NCBI RefSeq assembly: GCF_000377565.1
Contig: NZ_KB898354.1
Location: 1 to 64,000 of the forward strand
Length of the DNA: 64,000 bases
Direction of reading: 5' to 3'
Source of the DNA: Rhizobium sp. 2MFCol3.1
Lineage (GTDB): Bacteria; Pseudomonadota; Alphaproteobacteria; Rhizobiales; Rhizobiaceae
Of this stretch, positions 44,680-53,894 are shown piece by piece. The first letter of the stretch is position 1. Every line of letters starts with the position of its first letter. The position numbers were made by a program, and so were the translations under genes. The notes under the pieces are model-generated. The model had not been told where the DNA came from. It saw nothing but the letters and a program-made list of their open reading frames with translations, and ran no database searches.

Positions 44680-45813
44680 TCACCTTTGCTGTGTAGCGAG
44701 TTTGGAAGGAGCCGCGCCCGCGGAAACCGGCTTGTCATACGGCTTCTTGGCCCGTGCGCCGGTCATGACGGCGTAGAGGCGAGGGGCGATCTTGCGGCAG
44801 AGGTTGTTCGAGAAGGCCAGGAACGGGAACAGGACCGCCAGCGACAGCAGGAAGAAGGCCGGGTAGAAGCTGACGCCGGCTTTACCCCAGACGATCCACA
44901 TGAAGATCAGCAGCGGATAGTGGCCACAGAAGATCCAGAAACTCAGGCTGCCGGTTTTCGACAGGCGCTGGCCGATCGATGTCTCGATCAGCGGCGCCGA
45001 CAGGAGCCAGAAGCCGAGCGCGCCGAAGATGGCGAGCGTGTTGCGCAGGAACTGGACCCAATCCGGCAGGCTCGGTCCGGTCATGTAGATGACGGTGGCA
45101 AGCGCTGCGCAACTGGCGAGCAGGAGGACTGCGCCAAGCGTGGCGAAGCGGTCGAGCGCCTTCAGGTCGATCTTGTTCAGGCCGATATAGATGCCGAGGC
45201 TGAACGAGAAGAGGATCGAGCGCTTCAAGACGACATAGAGCGACGCCTCCGGCACCACGGCGACCACGAGCAGCACCGACAGCGTGAGCAGCGGCGCATG
45301 GCGGATCAGCCATGCCAGCAGCGGCGACAGCAGGATGCAGACAAAGAGGTCGCGCAGGAAATAGAGCGGCACGTTGACCGGGAAGTCTTCGACCGCAAAC
45401 AGCTGGGTCATCAACTCGCGCGCCGAGGCCTGCCACGGGTTCGGCACGTATCCGTCGCCGAGGCCGACGCCGAGCGCCACCAGGATCGCCAGGAAGAACA
45501 GCCCGTTCCACAACAGGAATGGCAGCAGCACGGTCTTGGATTTCGTGCGCACCGTTTTCAGGTAGCTGAAATTCTCCAAGCCGCCACGGAACAGGAGATA
45601 GCCGGAAATCGCACTCAGGCAGGGCACGCCCACCCTGAACAGCGCTTCCGCCAGGAATACTCTCAGCCAATCGAAGGCGCCGTAGGTCCCGACGAAGGGA
45701 CTGGTCTGGTCGCTGAATGGTATGTGTACGAAGACGATGCCCGAAATGAGCACAATCCGCATCAGGTTGATCCGTGAGGACACGTTGGTATCAACATTCA
45801 CGTTGTCAGTCAC
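44680..45813 (-). CDS. exoH: Succinoglycan succinyltransferase ExoH (acyltransferase 3 family)
   Basis: The 377-residue membrane protein has about ten hydrophobic segments and the acyltransferase-3 hallmark RIVLISGIVFVHIPF in the first (family His-containing motif). ExoH adds succinyl groups to the octasaccharide subunit, needed in Sinorhizobium for chain cleavage by ExoK. The GTG at 45813 directly follows a G-rich site; a GTG four codons later (45801) has better spacing and is an alternative start. The gene ends 3 bp before exoK and begins the minus-strand exo operon. Confidence 0.88.
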   Translation of the reverse strand: MTDNVNVDTNVSSRINLMRIVLISGIVFVHIPFSDQTSPFVGTYGAFDWLRVFLAEALFRVGVPCLSAISGYLLFRGGLENFSYLKTVRTKSKTVLLPFLLWNGLFFLAILVALGVGLGDGYVPNPWQASARELMTQLFAVEDFPVNVPLYFLRDLFVCILLSPLLAWLIRHAPLLTLSVLLVVAVVPEASLYVVLKRSILFSFSLGIYIGLNKIDLKALDRFATLGAVLLLASCAALATVIYMTGPSLPDWVQFLRNTLAIFGALGFWLLSAPLIETSIGQRLSKTGSLSFWIFCGHYPLLIFMWIVWGKAGVSFYPAFFLLSLAVLFPFLAFSNNLCRKIAPRLYAVMTGARAKKPYDKPVSAGAAPSKLATQQR

Positions 45814-46341
45814 CCCTTTTGGGTCGCAGCTCCCCTTTGCAACCGTTTCAATCAGAGCAGACTTCAGCCCGCAGCGAGGGAAGTTAGGGCGAATTCACGG
45901 AAGAAAATATGGCACTGCAGCAAAAGTGATCGATCACGCCGTTTCGTAACGGATACTACTTGCCGTAACAGATCGCGGAAAATACGCGGCTGAAGTGTTC
46001 TCGCTCCGGCCAGAAGCCAGTGTCAGCAGTGCATTCAAGAAAATGATTATATTCACTGGCTTAGGCGCAAAAGACGTGGTGCGGCGCACGAAAGTTTTTA
46101 TCAAATGAGAGGAAATGTTACAGTAGCCGTCCGCAAGTGGTTCATCATTTATGGTCGGAATGGGGCGGTTTGATCCACAATGGAGCGTTTCCGGATCGAG
46201 GGGGCGTCAGCGCTCTTCCTGCCGCCTTTGACAAATTTCGGCCGAAATGCCCCTGATGCTTGTGCGGTGCAGCAGCTGGCCTAGATGGCACGGCTAAATG
46301 TGCCGACCGAAGCACCAATTCGAACCTCTCAGGGAGAGAGT
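45814..46341. other. Divergent regulatory region between exoH and exoW; site where exoI and exoT are missing
   Basis: About 530 bp, poorer in GC than the genes, with no open frame that resembles exoI or exoT, which occupy this place in Sinorhizobium. It should carry the promoters of exoHKLAMOP (minus) and exoW (plus). I see no recognisable operator. Confidence 0.55.
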
Positions 46342-47301
46342 ATGGCGACTTTCACGATCATTATTCCGTTCTATCAGCGGGATGACGGCATCCTCAGACG
46401 GGCGCTTGCGTCGGCGTTTGCGCAGAGTTTTCAAGACTTCGATATCATCGTCGTCGACGATCAGTCGCCCTATGCGCCGGCAAGCGAGCTGGCGCCGCTG
46501 ACCGCCGAAGAGCGGGCGCGAATCACCGTCGTCAGCCAGCCGAACGCCGGGCCGGGCGGCGCGCGCAATACCGGGCTCGATCATGTTCCCGCCGATACGC
46601 GCTATGTCGCGTTTCTCGATTCGGACGACATCTGGACCCCGGATCATCTGAAAAACGCGTTCACGGCCATGGATACGCTCGGCGGCGATTGCTATTGGGC
46701 GTCGATCGAGGGCGGGGCGGAGTTCGACTATCACTTCGGGATCGCGGCGCTTGCGAAGATCGACGGCGCCCAGCGGCTGATGGAGACGCCCCACATCCTC
46801 TCGGTTCCCGATATTGCGGGGGTGATGATCAACGACTGGGCGTTCCTGCACATGTCATGCATGGTGATCGGCCGTCCGCTGATCGAGACGGTGCGTTTCG
46901 ACGCGGCGCTGCGGCTGGCGGCGGAAGACGTTTTGTTCTTCTGCGACTGCATGCTGGCGGCCAAGCAGGTTCTGCTCTGCGCGGATGCGGGCGCGCTGCG
47001 CGGCGAGGGGATCAACATCTTCCACGGCGTCGACAATACGTCGCCGGAGTATCTGAAGCAGCAGTTCATCACCTGGATGGCGCTCGATCGGCTGGAAAGC
47101 CGCTTCGCCTCGCGGCCGCGCGAGATCGCGACCATTCGGTCCTACAAGAGCCGGGCGCGCAAGCAGGCGCTGTGGGGGCAGGTGGGGCAGCTCAAACGCC
47201 GCCGCCGCCCCGATTTCGGCTTGCTCGCCCGCTGGCTGGTGCAGGATCCAAGGCTGATCCAGAGCGCATTCCAGCTCGCCGCCGGCAAGCTCTCGAAGTA
47301 A
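46342..47301 (+). CDS. exoW: Succinoglycan glucosyltransferase ExoW-like (GT2)
   Basis: The 319-residue protein begins MATFTIIIPFYQRDDGIL and has the metal-binding LDSDDIWTPDH near residue 93 and an acidic AAEDVLFF segment. ExoW adds the terminal beta-1,3 glucose of the side chain. The ATG at 46342 follows AGGGAGAG and matches the family start. It is a single plus-strand gene between exoH and exoU; the next gene in Sinorhizobium, exoV (pyruvyl transferase), is absent. Confidence 0.86.
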   Translation: MATFTIIIPFYQRDDGILRRALASAFAQSFQDFDIIVVDDQSPYAPASELAPLTAEERARITVVSQPNAGPGGARNTGLDHVPADTRYVAFLDSDDIWTPDHLKNAFTAMDTLGGDCYWASIEGGAEFDYHFGIAALAKIDGAQRLMETPHILSVPDIAGVMINDWAFLHMSCMVIGRPLIETVRFDAALRLAAEDVLFFCDCMLAAKQVLLCADAGALRGEGINIFHGVDNTSPEYLKQQFITWMALDRLESRFASRPREIATIRSYKSRARKQALWGQVGQLKRRRRPDFGLLARWLVQDPRLIQSAFQLAAGKLSK

Positions 47302-47318
47302 CTGGTCCTTGCTCTATC

Positions 47319-47363
47319 GCATGTCGGTGCCGCAAAACCGCGGCACACTTTTGCGCGACATGC
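47319..47363. terminator. Nested stem-loop between convergent exoW and exoU
   Basis: An outer 8-bp stem (47319-47326 with 47356-47363) encloses a 7-bp GC-rich stem (47327-47333 with 47340-47346). It ends just before the exoU stop and should serve both genes. Confidence 0.6.
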
Positions 47364-47364
47364 T

Positions 47365-48366
47365 TTATTCCGCCGGCGCGTCGAGCAGATAGCGAAGGCG
47401 GTCGCCGCTTGAGGTGACCGCTACACCATCCGGGTTGCGCCAGCGCTCCGTCTTGTCGGCGAGGATGCCGCCGGCGATTGCCGGGAAGGCGGAGGGATGC
47501 GTCGCGACATAGGCGATCGCGGCGCCGGCGCCCTTCTGGTTCTTGATATCGAGGAAGTGGCGCAGCTCGTATTTGGCGCGAATGTGCTGTTCGTGCCGGC
47601 GCACGGCGTCCGCCGCCATCGGCTTCAGCTTGAAATCCTTCAGAAGCGAACGGTCCGCCTCGTAAAGGCGGCGCAGGTCTTCCGTGCGGTGGCTGCCGCT
47701 CAGCGAGTTGCCGCGCACGACGGCGCCGTAACCGCAGCTGTGGATCACCTTGTAGCGGGCGCCGAGCGCCAGCGCGCGGATGTAGAGATCGTAATCCTCG
47801 CCGAGACGCATGTCCTCGCGGTAGCGGAGCTGATGCTTGTCGAGAAAGCTTCGGCGCATGACGGGCTTCAGGAAGCCGATCTCGCCGCGGCGCACGCCGC
47901 GCTTGGATATGTTGCCGTCCACGAAGGTCGTCAGGTCGAGATAGAGAGGGTTCTCGGCGAAGCGATCGAGCTTCTGCGGCGCCTGGGCGACCGTGTCGGC
48001 ATCGACGAAGGCGATGTTGTCGGCCACGAACTCCCAATCATTGTCCGAGAGCATGCGGGAGAAGCGGCCGGCGAAGAAGAAATCGTCGGCGTCGAGAATG
48101 GCGATCAGCGGCGCTGTGGAGATATCGATGGCATGATTGCGCGCGGCCGACGGGCCCTTGTTCTTCTCGAACCTGACGATCTGGAGCCTGCCGGTGGCGT
48201 CGTTGCCGCGTTCGGCGGCCTCCGCTGTGGAATCGCTCGAGCCGTCGTCGACGACCACGACTTCGGCGACCTCAGGCTCGAGAAGTGCTGATCTGACGGC
48301 GATTTCGATCGTATCGGCCGCGTTCTTGGCGGCGATGATGACGCATATGCTAGCTGTTTCAGCCAC
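47365..48366 (-). CDS. exoU: Succinoglycan glucosyltransferase ExoU-like (GT2)
   Basis: The 333-residue protein has IIAAKNAADTIEIAV at the start, DDGSSDSTAE, the DxD-type ILDADDFFFAGR near residue 93 and GEDYDLYIRAL near 190. ExoU adds the second beta-1,6 glucose of the side chain. It lies between exoW and exoX as in Sinorhizobium. Confidence 0.87.
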   Translation of the reverse strand: MAETASICVIIAAKNAADTIEIAVRSALLEPEVAEVVVVDDGSSDSTAEAAERGNDATGRLQIVRFEKNKGPSAARNHAIDISTAPLIAILDADDFFFAGRFSRMLSDNDWEFVADNIAFVDADTVAQAPQKLDRFAENPLYLDLTTFVDGNISKRGVRRGEIGFLKPVMRRSFLDKHQLRYREDMRLGEDYDLYIRALALGARYKVIHSCGYGAVVRGNSLSGSHRTEDLRRLYEADRSLLKDFKLKPMAADAVRRHEQHIRAKYELRHFLDIKNQKGAGAAIAYVATHPSAFPAIAGGILADKTERWRNPDGVAVTSSGDRLRYLLDAPAE

Positions 48367-48496
48367 GCTCTACCTCCGTTGTTTCGTCCAAGACCTAGGA
48401 CGTTGCAGCGCAGCAGACAACAAAGAGCGCTTCACATGATGTTACGAAGGGTGGGGGCGTGAGCGGCGAACGGGCAGTCAGGGCTGCCCTCGGCGC

Positions 48497-48769
48497 TTAG
48501 CGATTGAACGGCTCGGAGCTGTTGAAAGGCGGTACGTGCAGCTTTTCAGCTTCCTCGGCGCGGCCGGGCGCGCGCTTGGCGCCGTTGCGCTCCTTGCTTT
48601 CCTTCCAGACGAGGTAGAGCACGCCGCCGAAATAGCCTGCCTGCATCAGGATCGCGCAGATCACGGTCTTGATGATGGTGCCGGATAGAGAGCCGCTCAG
48701 CCAATAGGTCGCGACGGCGAACACTGCGAGTGCGCCCAACATGCTGACAAAAACGCGAGGTGCATACAT
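48497..48769 (-). CDS. exoX: Exopolysaccharide production repressor ExoX-like small membrane protein
   Basis: The 90-residue protein starts MYAPRVFVSMLGALAVF and has two membrane helices (about 5-23 and 31-50) with the motif SGSLSGTIIKTVICAILMQAGYF across the second, then a charged cytoplasmic tail. ExoX family members dampen succinoglycan synthesis after transcription, apparently through ExoY. A near-perfect GGGAGG ribosome-binding site fixes the start at 48769. Its position beside exoY matches known rhizobial clusters. Confidence 0.85.
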   Translation of the reverse strand: MYAPRVFVSMLGALAVFAVATYWLSGSLSGTIIKTVICAILMQAGYFGGVLYLVWKESKERNGAKRAPGRAEEAEKLHVPPFNSSEPFNR

Positions 48770-49537
48770 TTGTTGCCTCCCCAGATGGTGCCCTTCAATG
48801 AACAGCCATTGAATACGCGGCCACACCAGGACCCTTTTGTAGATTCTTTTTACAGGACTTCGTCATATAACTAAAGCGGTGAAGACGTCGTTTGCGCCTG
48901 TATTCAGTAACTACAAGCGTCATCTTAAAGGTTTGTTCCGGGTATTGGTAAAAATGCCACTTACCGGCATGGCCACCCGGCAATCGGAAAACGTCGTTAA
49001 AGTTGGGTTTCGATCCGATGGTTGCATCCAATTTGACAATGCACGTTCTTGTTTATGCCACAATCGATACCCGCTGAGGTGTAGTGGCCGCGTTTCGCAT
49101 TCAACTTTTATTACAAAGTTTTAATTTCAAACGATTTGTGAGTGCGGCGCAAAACTGATGCTGCGATGCAATAAAACGGCTCCGTTCAAGTTTAAAAAAA
49201 GGTCCGTTGGAGAAGTGATGGCCGTAACCAAGAACTTTCGACCGGGGCCGGTCACCCCTGTAAACTTCGTTCAGGGTGTATTGGCAAGAAGTCACAGGAC
49301 ATTTTATTTCGGTCTGCAAATATAGTTTTGATCGCTTTGGTGGAATCTAAATATGTTTCAGCGACCTCTGAAATACAAAAAGTTGAACAAATGTTTCCAA
49401 AACCGTTCGATAACGAGCGGTTTTAAAAACGTGGCTTAAAAAAACAAAATCCCCTCATACACTCCCAACTCGTCAGCGCTAGCTAAGCGTCCTGAGCCTT
49501 AACCGACCAAACGGCAAACATAAGTGGAGTTACCTCT
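48770..49537. promoter_or_regulatory. Long AT-rich divergent control region between exoX and exoYFQ
   Basis: About 770 bp with many A and T runs and no convincing gene. It must drive exoX on the minus strand and exoYFQ on the plus strand. In rhizobia this interval is a target of several regulators of succinoglycan; I could not assign individual sites by eye. A strong stem-loop lies at 49399-49424, about 115 bp before exoY. Confidence 0.65.
49399..49424 (+). terminator. Terminator-like hairpin in the exoY leader (candidate attenuator)
   Basis: An 11-bp stem (49399-49409 with 49414-49424) with an ATAA loop and a single G-U pair ends in TTTT. It lies between the probable promoter region and the exoY start at 49538, so it could act as an attenuator or end a short leader RNA. 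Inference from structure only. Confidence 0.4.
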
Positions 49538-50218
49538 ATGAAGTCTGCGACGAGATCGGACAGTTCGCCATTTTATGGCGCAGTTCACGAAAACGCGTTC
49601 CCGCCCACAGGCGGCTTCGCAAAACGGGCATTCGATGTGTCCGCCGCCTGCCTCGGGCTTCTGTTTCTGAGCCCAATCTTTTTGATGGTGATGCTGCTTG
49701 TGAAGCTCACGGACAAGGGTCCGGCCTTCTATGGCCATCGCCGCATCGGCCACAATGGCCAGGAATTCCGTTGCCTGAAGTTTCGGACAATGGTCACCAA
49801 TGGCGACAAGGTTTTGCAGGAATACCTGCGCAACAACCCTTCCGCCATGGATGAGTGGCGCGCCACGCGCAAACTGCAGAACGACCCTCGGGTAACTGCC
49901 GTTGGCGCCGTGCTGCGCAAGCTGAGCCTTGATGAGCTTCCCCAGCTCTTCAATATCATTCGCGGTGAGATGAGTGTCGTCGGTCCGCGTCCCGTCGTTC
50001 AAGACGAACTTGAAATGTACGAGCACGCCGCCGTCTTCTATCTGCAGTCCCGCCCAGGCCTTACCGGTCTCTGGCAGGTCAGCGGACGCAACGACGTCTC
50101 CTATGCCGCTCGCGTCGCTTTCGACACCCACTATGTCGAAAACTGGTCGATGGCCCGGGACGTTGCGATCATCGCAAAGACCATTCCCGCCGTCTGCGCT
50201 CAGCGCGGAAGCTACTAA
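49538..50218 (+). CDS. exoY: Undecaprenyl-phosphate galactose phosphotransferase ExoY
   Basis: The 226-residue protein has one membrane segment (about 29-55) and the bacterial sugar-transferase domain: KRAFDVSAA, CLKFRTM, LRKLSLDELPQLFNI, GPRPVV and SRPGLTGLWQVSGR. It starts each succinoglycan repeat unit by moving galactose-1-phosphate onto the lipid carrier. GGAG lies before the ATG. It heads exoYFQ and is the usual target of ExoX. Confidence 0.95.
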   Translation: MKSATRSDSSPFYGAVHENAFPPTGGFAKRAFDVSAACLGLLFLSPIFLMVMLLVKLTDKGPAFYGHRRIGHNGQEFRCLKFRTMVTNGDKVLQEYLRNNPSAMDEWRATRKLQNDPRVTAVGAVLRKLSLDELPQLFNIIRGEMSVVGPRPVVQDELEMYEHAAVFYLQSRPGLTGLWQVSGRNDVSYAARVAFDTHYVENWSMARDVAIIAKTIPAVCAQRGSY

Positions 50219-50283
50219 CGGCATCCTTACGCCCGACGAGCACGTCTTATGGCTCGCCGTCGGGACGAAACACGGGGAAAAGT

Positions 50284-51555
50284 ATGAACGAACGTCTATT
50301 TGGCAGTCAGGCTGGGCGATCCCGTGCCCTTCGATCCGGTGTTGCAGTCGCTGCCGGGTTGAGTGCATTCCTGCTGTCCTCATTCATTGCCAGCGCGGAC
50401 GACTACCGCCTTGGAACCATGGATAAAGTGAAGATTCGAGTTGCCGAATGGCAGACGGCGGATGGGACGATCCGCGACTGGTCTGTCGTCAGCGGCGACT
50501 ACACGGTTGGCCCATCCGGCAGCATCTCGCTGCCATTCGTCGGCGATCTCGCTGCTTCCGGGCAGACGACCGACGCCATCGCCAAGCAGATCGGCATGGC
50601 CCTTCAGAAGCAGTTCGCCCTGAAGGACCGGCCGTCGGCATCCGTCGAATTGTCGGAATTCCGCCCTGTCTATCTCTCCGGAGACGTGGAGAAGCCAGGT
50701 GAGTTTCCGTTCGCGCCGAACCTCACCGTCGCCAAGGCCGTCAGCCTTGCCGGCGGCCTTCGCCGGGCCGATTCCGGCCAGCGGTTCGCGCGCGATTTCA
50801 TCAACGCCAAGGGCGACGCCGTCGTCTACATGGCGGACCGGGCGCGGCTTCTGGTGAAGCAGGCTCGTCTTCAGGCCGAAATCGACAACAAGGATAGTTT
50901 CGAGATTCCGGCCGAACTGAAGGACAAGCCGGAGGCCAGAGCGCTCGTCGACAGCGAGAACGCGCTCATGACCTCGCGCAAGAAGCGGCTGACGCTGCAG
51001 CTTCAGGCACTCGATGACTTGAGGGCTCTGCTGCAGAGCGAAGTCGAGACGCTTGCCAAGAAGACGCAGACGCAGACCCGCCAGCTGGAACTGGCCACGG
51101 CCGATCGCGACAAGGTCGACGATCTCGCCGAGAAGGGGCTGGTGCTCAGCGCCCGCAAGATGACGGCCGAGCAACGCGCGGCCGATCTCGAGGCGATGCT
51201 TCTCGACATCGACACGAACTCGCTCAAGGCCAAGCAGGATATCAGCAAGGCCAACCAGGACGAGATCACGCTTCGCAACGACTGGGACGCACAGCTTGCC
51301 CAGGAAAAGCAAAGTGCCGACGCGCAGCTCGACCAGCTTAACCTGAAGCTCACGACGAGCAACTCGCTGATGGCCGAGGCGCTGACCCAATCCACGGACG
51401 CGGCCCGCTTCGACACGTCGACGGGTGCCGCCAGCATTGCCTACTCCGTCATTCGTGACGTGGACGGCAAGCCGAAGGAAATCCCGGTGCAGGAAAGCAC
51501 CGCGTTGCAGCCCGGCGATCTGATCAAGGTCACCGCCGGACTGGCCATGAGGTAA
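50284..51555 (+). CDS. exoF: Polysaccharide export protein ExoF
   Basis: The 423-residue protein has a signal peptide (about 1-38, ending IASA-DD), then the polysaccharide export domain (DYRLGTMDKVKIRV, SGDYTVGPSGSISLPFVGDL), a SLBB-like domain (PVYLSGDVEKPGEF) and a long coiled-coil region (about 190-370). It resembles the ExoF branch of outer-membrane/periplasmic exporters that work with ExoP and ExoQ. The intercistronic gap after exoY holds a GC-rich imperfect hairpin at 50232-50264. Confidence 0.92.
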   Translation: MNERLFGSQAGRSRALRSGVAVAAGLSAFLLSSFIASADDYRLGTMDKVKIRVAEWQTADGTIRDWSVVSGDYTVGPSGSISLPFVGDLAASGQTTDAIAKQIGMALQKQFALKDRPSASVELSEFRPVYLSGDVEKPGEFPFAPNLTVAKAVSLAGGLRRADSGQRFARDFINAKGDAVVYMADRARLLVKQARLQAEIDNKDSFEIPAELKDKPEARALVDSENALMTSRKKRLTLQLQALDDLRALLQSEVETLAKKTQTQTRQLELATADRDKVDDLAEKGLVLSARKMTAEQRAADLEAMLLDIDTNSLKAKQDISKANQDEITLRNDWDAQLAQEKQSADAQLDQLNLKLTTSNSLMAEALTQSTDAARFDTSTGAASIAYSVIRDVDGKPKEIPVQESTALQPGDLIKVTAGLAMR

Positions 51556-51564
51556 CGAGGCAGT

Positions 51565-52836
51565 ATGCGTATCGCTAAGTCGGCGCTCATCCAGCCCGGC
51601 GGGAATGTGGCCTATGCCGTTTCCGCCGTGGCGATTTCGCTTTTTTCGTTCGCCTACTCGCTTCGGTTCGGGCAGGTGTCGATCCTGCTTTACTATGCGC
51701 TCTGGCTGCCGCTGATCGCGGTCGATTACCGCAAGGTGCTCGGCAACTACAATCGCTACATCTGGATCTACGCCTTCGCGGCGATCGCCTTCCTGTCGGT
51801 CTTCTGGTCGGCGGCGCCCAGCGTGTCGATGCGCGCCGCCATTCAATATTTCACGCAGGTGCTGTGCACGCTGATCGCGGTCAGGGTGCTGGATGCCAAG
51901 ACGCTGACGCTCGGCATGGTCGCCGGCATCGGCATCGTACTCGTCTATTCGGTGCTCTTCGGGCATTACGAGCTCGACGTGATCGACAACACCTACAGCT
52001 TCGTCGGCGCCTTCGCGTCGAAGAACCAGCTCGGGTTCTATGCCTCGCTCGGCCTGATCGCCTGTTTCGCGACGGTATTCATCTTCGGCGAACGCCGTCC
52101 ATCATGGCTGGGTGCCACAGGCGTCGTCGGGCTGCTGTCGGCCTATTGCCTGATGATGTGCCAATCGGCGACCTCGGTTCTGACCGCGGTCGTGGTTCTG
52201 GCGCTGATGGTCGGTCTGCGTGTGGTGCTGACGCTGACGCCCGACCAGCGCAAGCTGCTCGTCATTGGCGGCGGGGTCGCGGTGATCGTGCTTGCGGTCG
52301 CCGGTGTCTATCTCGGCGCGGTCGATGCCGTGCTCGGGATCTTCGGCAAGGATTCGACGCTGACGGGACGCACCTATCTGTGGCAGCAGGGGATCAAGGC
52401 TGCGGCCGACAATCCCTATTTCGGCGTCGGCTATCAGGCCTATTGGGTTCAGGGCTTCTCGGAGCCGGAGCGTCTCTGGGAAGAGTTCTTCATCGGCTCG
52501 CGCAGCGGCTTCCACTTCCACAACACCTATATCGAAACGACGGTGGAGCTCGGCCTCGTGGGCCTTCTGATCCTGGTCTTCACTTTCCTGAAGATCCTCT
52601 GGGGGCATTTGCGTCGCCTGATCGAAGACATCAGGAACGATGAATCCTATCTGCTGTTTGCCATCTGCGTGCTTCTGTTGATCCGCTCCTTCGTCGAGAT
52701 CGACATTCTGACGCCCTACAATGTCGGGACGTTCCTGTTCTATTTCTGCGCCGGAAAGCTGATGAGCGTGCGCCGCCAGCCTGATGTCGCGGCATGGGCG
52801 CGGCAGGCACGGCAGCCCGAACCTTTGATGCATTAG
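51565..52836 (+). CDS. exoQ: Succinoglycan polymerase ExoQ (Wzy/O-antigen ligase family)
   Basis: The 423-residue membrane protein has about eleven hydrophobic helices and the Wzy_C-type periplasmic loop with LTGRTYLWQQGIKAA and GVGYQAYW, followed by HFHNTYIETTVELG. ExoQ joins octasaccharide units into the long polymer, under control of ExoP. It starts 9 bp after exoF. Confidence 0.92.
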   Translation: MRIAKSALIQPGGNVAYAVSAVAISLFSFAYSLRFGQVSILLYYALWLPLIAVDYRKVLGNYNRYIWIYAFAAIAFLSVFWSAAPSVSMRAAIQYFTQVLCTLIAVRVLDAKTLTLGMVAGIGIVLVYSVLFGHYELDVIDNTYSFVGAFASKNQLGFYASLGLIACFATVFIFGERRPSWLGATGVVGLLSAYCLMMCQSATSVLTAVVVLALMVGLRVVLTLTPDQRKLLVIGGGVAVIVLAVAGVYLGAVDAVLGIFGKDSTLTGRTYLWQQGIKAAADNPYFGVGYQAYWVQGFSEPERLWEEFFIGSRSGFHFHNTYIETTVELGLVGLLILVFTFLKILWGHLRRLIEDIRNDESYLLFAICVLLLIRSFVEIDILTPYNVGTFLFYFCAGKLMSVRRQPDVAAWARQARQPEPLMH

Positions 52837-52886
52837 CACTTAACAGCATTGTCGGCCGGCATTGACCGGTCATTTGAGGAAACCGG

Positions 52887-53894
52887 ATGAAGACCCTTTA
52901 CGGCATCCAATATCTGCGCGCCTTTGCGGCGCTTGCTGTCGTCGTTTTTCACGCGGCCGAGAAGTCCGGCGAGCACTTCGCCATCGGGGCTGCCGGTGTC
53001 GATGTGTTCTTCGTCATCAGCGGCTTCATCATGTGGGTGATCAGCGAGCGCCGGCCGATGACGCCGCAGGGTTTTCTCCTGGACCGCCTGCGCCGCATCG
53101 CGCCATCCTATTGGCTGGTGACAGCAATCATGATCGCCGGCGCCGTGGCCGGGCTGTTTCCCAACCTGCAGCTGACGACGTCGCATATCCTTGCGTCGCT
53201 GTTCTTCATTCCCGCGCATTCGCCAAGCACCGGCGACATCTGGCCGGTGCTGGTGCAGGGGTGGACGCTGAATTTCGAGATCTTCTTCTACGTGCTCTTC
53301 GCGGGCGCACTGTTCCTGCCGCGCAAATGGCGTCTCGTCTTTCTGCTCGCGCTGTTCGGCGGCTTCTTCCTTGCCGGGCAGATCCTGCAGCCGACGACGC
53401 CGGCGCTCTACACCTATACGCGGCCGATCATTCTCGAATTCGTCGGTGGCGTGCTGATCGCCGAGCTTTGGCTGCGCTGGTGGATCGCCGGCACCAGCCT
53501 GGGGCTTGCCTGCGTGGGCGCCGCTCTTTCCGGTTTCGCCGCCATCCATCTGATGGGCGCCGAGTTCAATGCGGGGATCTGTGGTCCGCTGGCGATGGTG
53601 CTTGTTTACGGGATGGTGTCGCTTGAGGCGGCCGGAAGTCTCGGCCGCATGCCGCTGCTCACCTATCTCGGCGACGCCTCCTATTCGATCTATCTCTGGC
53701 ACACGCTGGCGATCTCGGTGGTCGCCAAGGCGGGGCAGGTCATCGGTCTTTCGGCTGCGGTCATGGCGCCGGTGTGCGTCCTTGCCGGCGTGGTTCTTGG
53801 AACCGCGGCCTACGAGCTCATCGAAAAGCCGCTGAGGAAGCTGCTCTCCAGCTCCCGCTCGAAACAGGCCACACTCGCCCGCCGGCCCTCATGA
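52887..53894 (+). CDS. exoZ: Succinoglycan acetyltransferase ExoZ (acyltransferase 3 family)
   Basis: The 335-residue membrane protein begins MKTLYGIQYLRAFAALAVVVFHA, the acyltransferase-3 motif with its key His, and has DVFFVISGFIM and a late SYSIYLWHT segment. ExoZ adds the acetyl group of succinoglycan. It lies after exoQ as expected. Its end overlaps the convergent RND pump gene by 6 bp. Confidence 0.9.
   Translation: MKTLYGIQYLRAFAALAVVVFHAAEKSGEHFAIGAAGVDVFFVISGFIMWVISERRPMTPQGFLLDRLRRIAPSYWLVTAIMIAGAVAGLFPNLQLTTSHILASLFFIPAHSPSTGDIWPVLVQGWTLNFEIFFYVLFAGALFLPRKWRLVFLLALFGGFFLAGQILQPTTPALYTYTRPIILEFVGGVLIAELWLRWWIAGTSLGLACVGAALSGFAAIHLMGAEFNAGICGPLAMVLVYGMVSLEAAGSLGRMPLLTYLGDASYSIYLWHTLAISVVAKAGQVIGLSAAVMAPVCVLAGVVLGTAAYELIEKPLRKLLSSSRSKQATLARRPS

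Noticed and set aside
43843..45777. 644-codon plus-strand frame opposite exoK and exoH
   Set aside because: Covers two genes with strong family motifs on the other strand and has low-complexity, charged shadow composition.
48795..49319. Small open frames in the exoX-exoY interval
   Set aside because: AT-rich chance frames without start signals in a known type of regulatory region.
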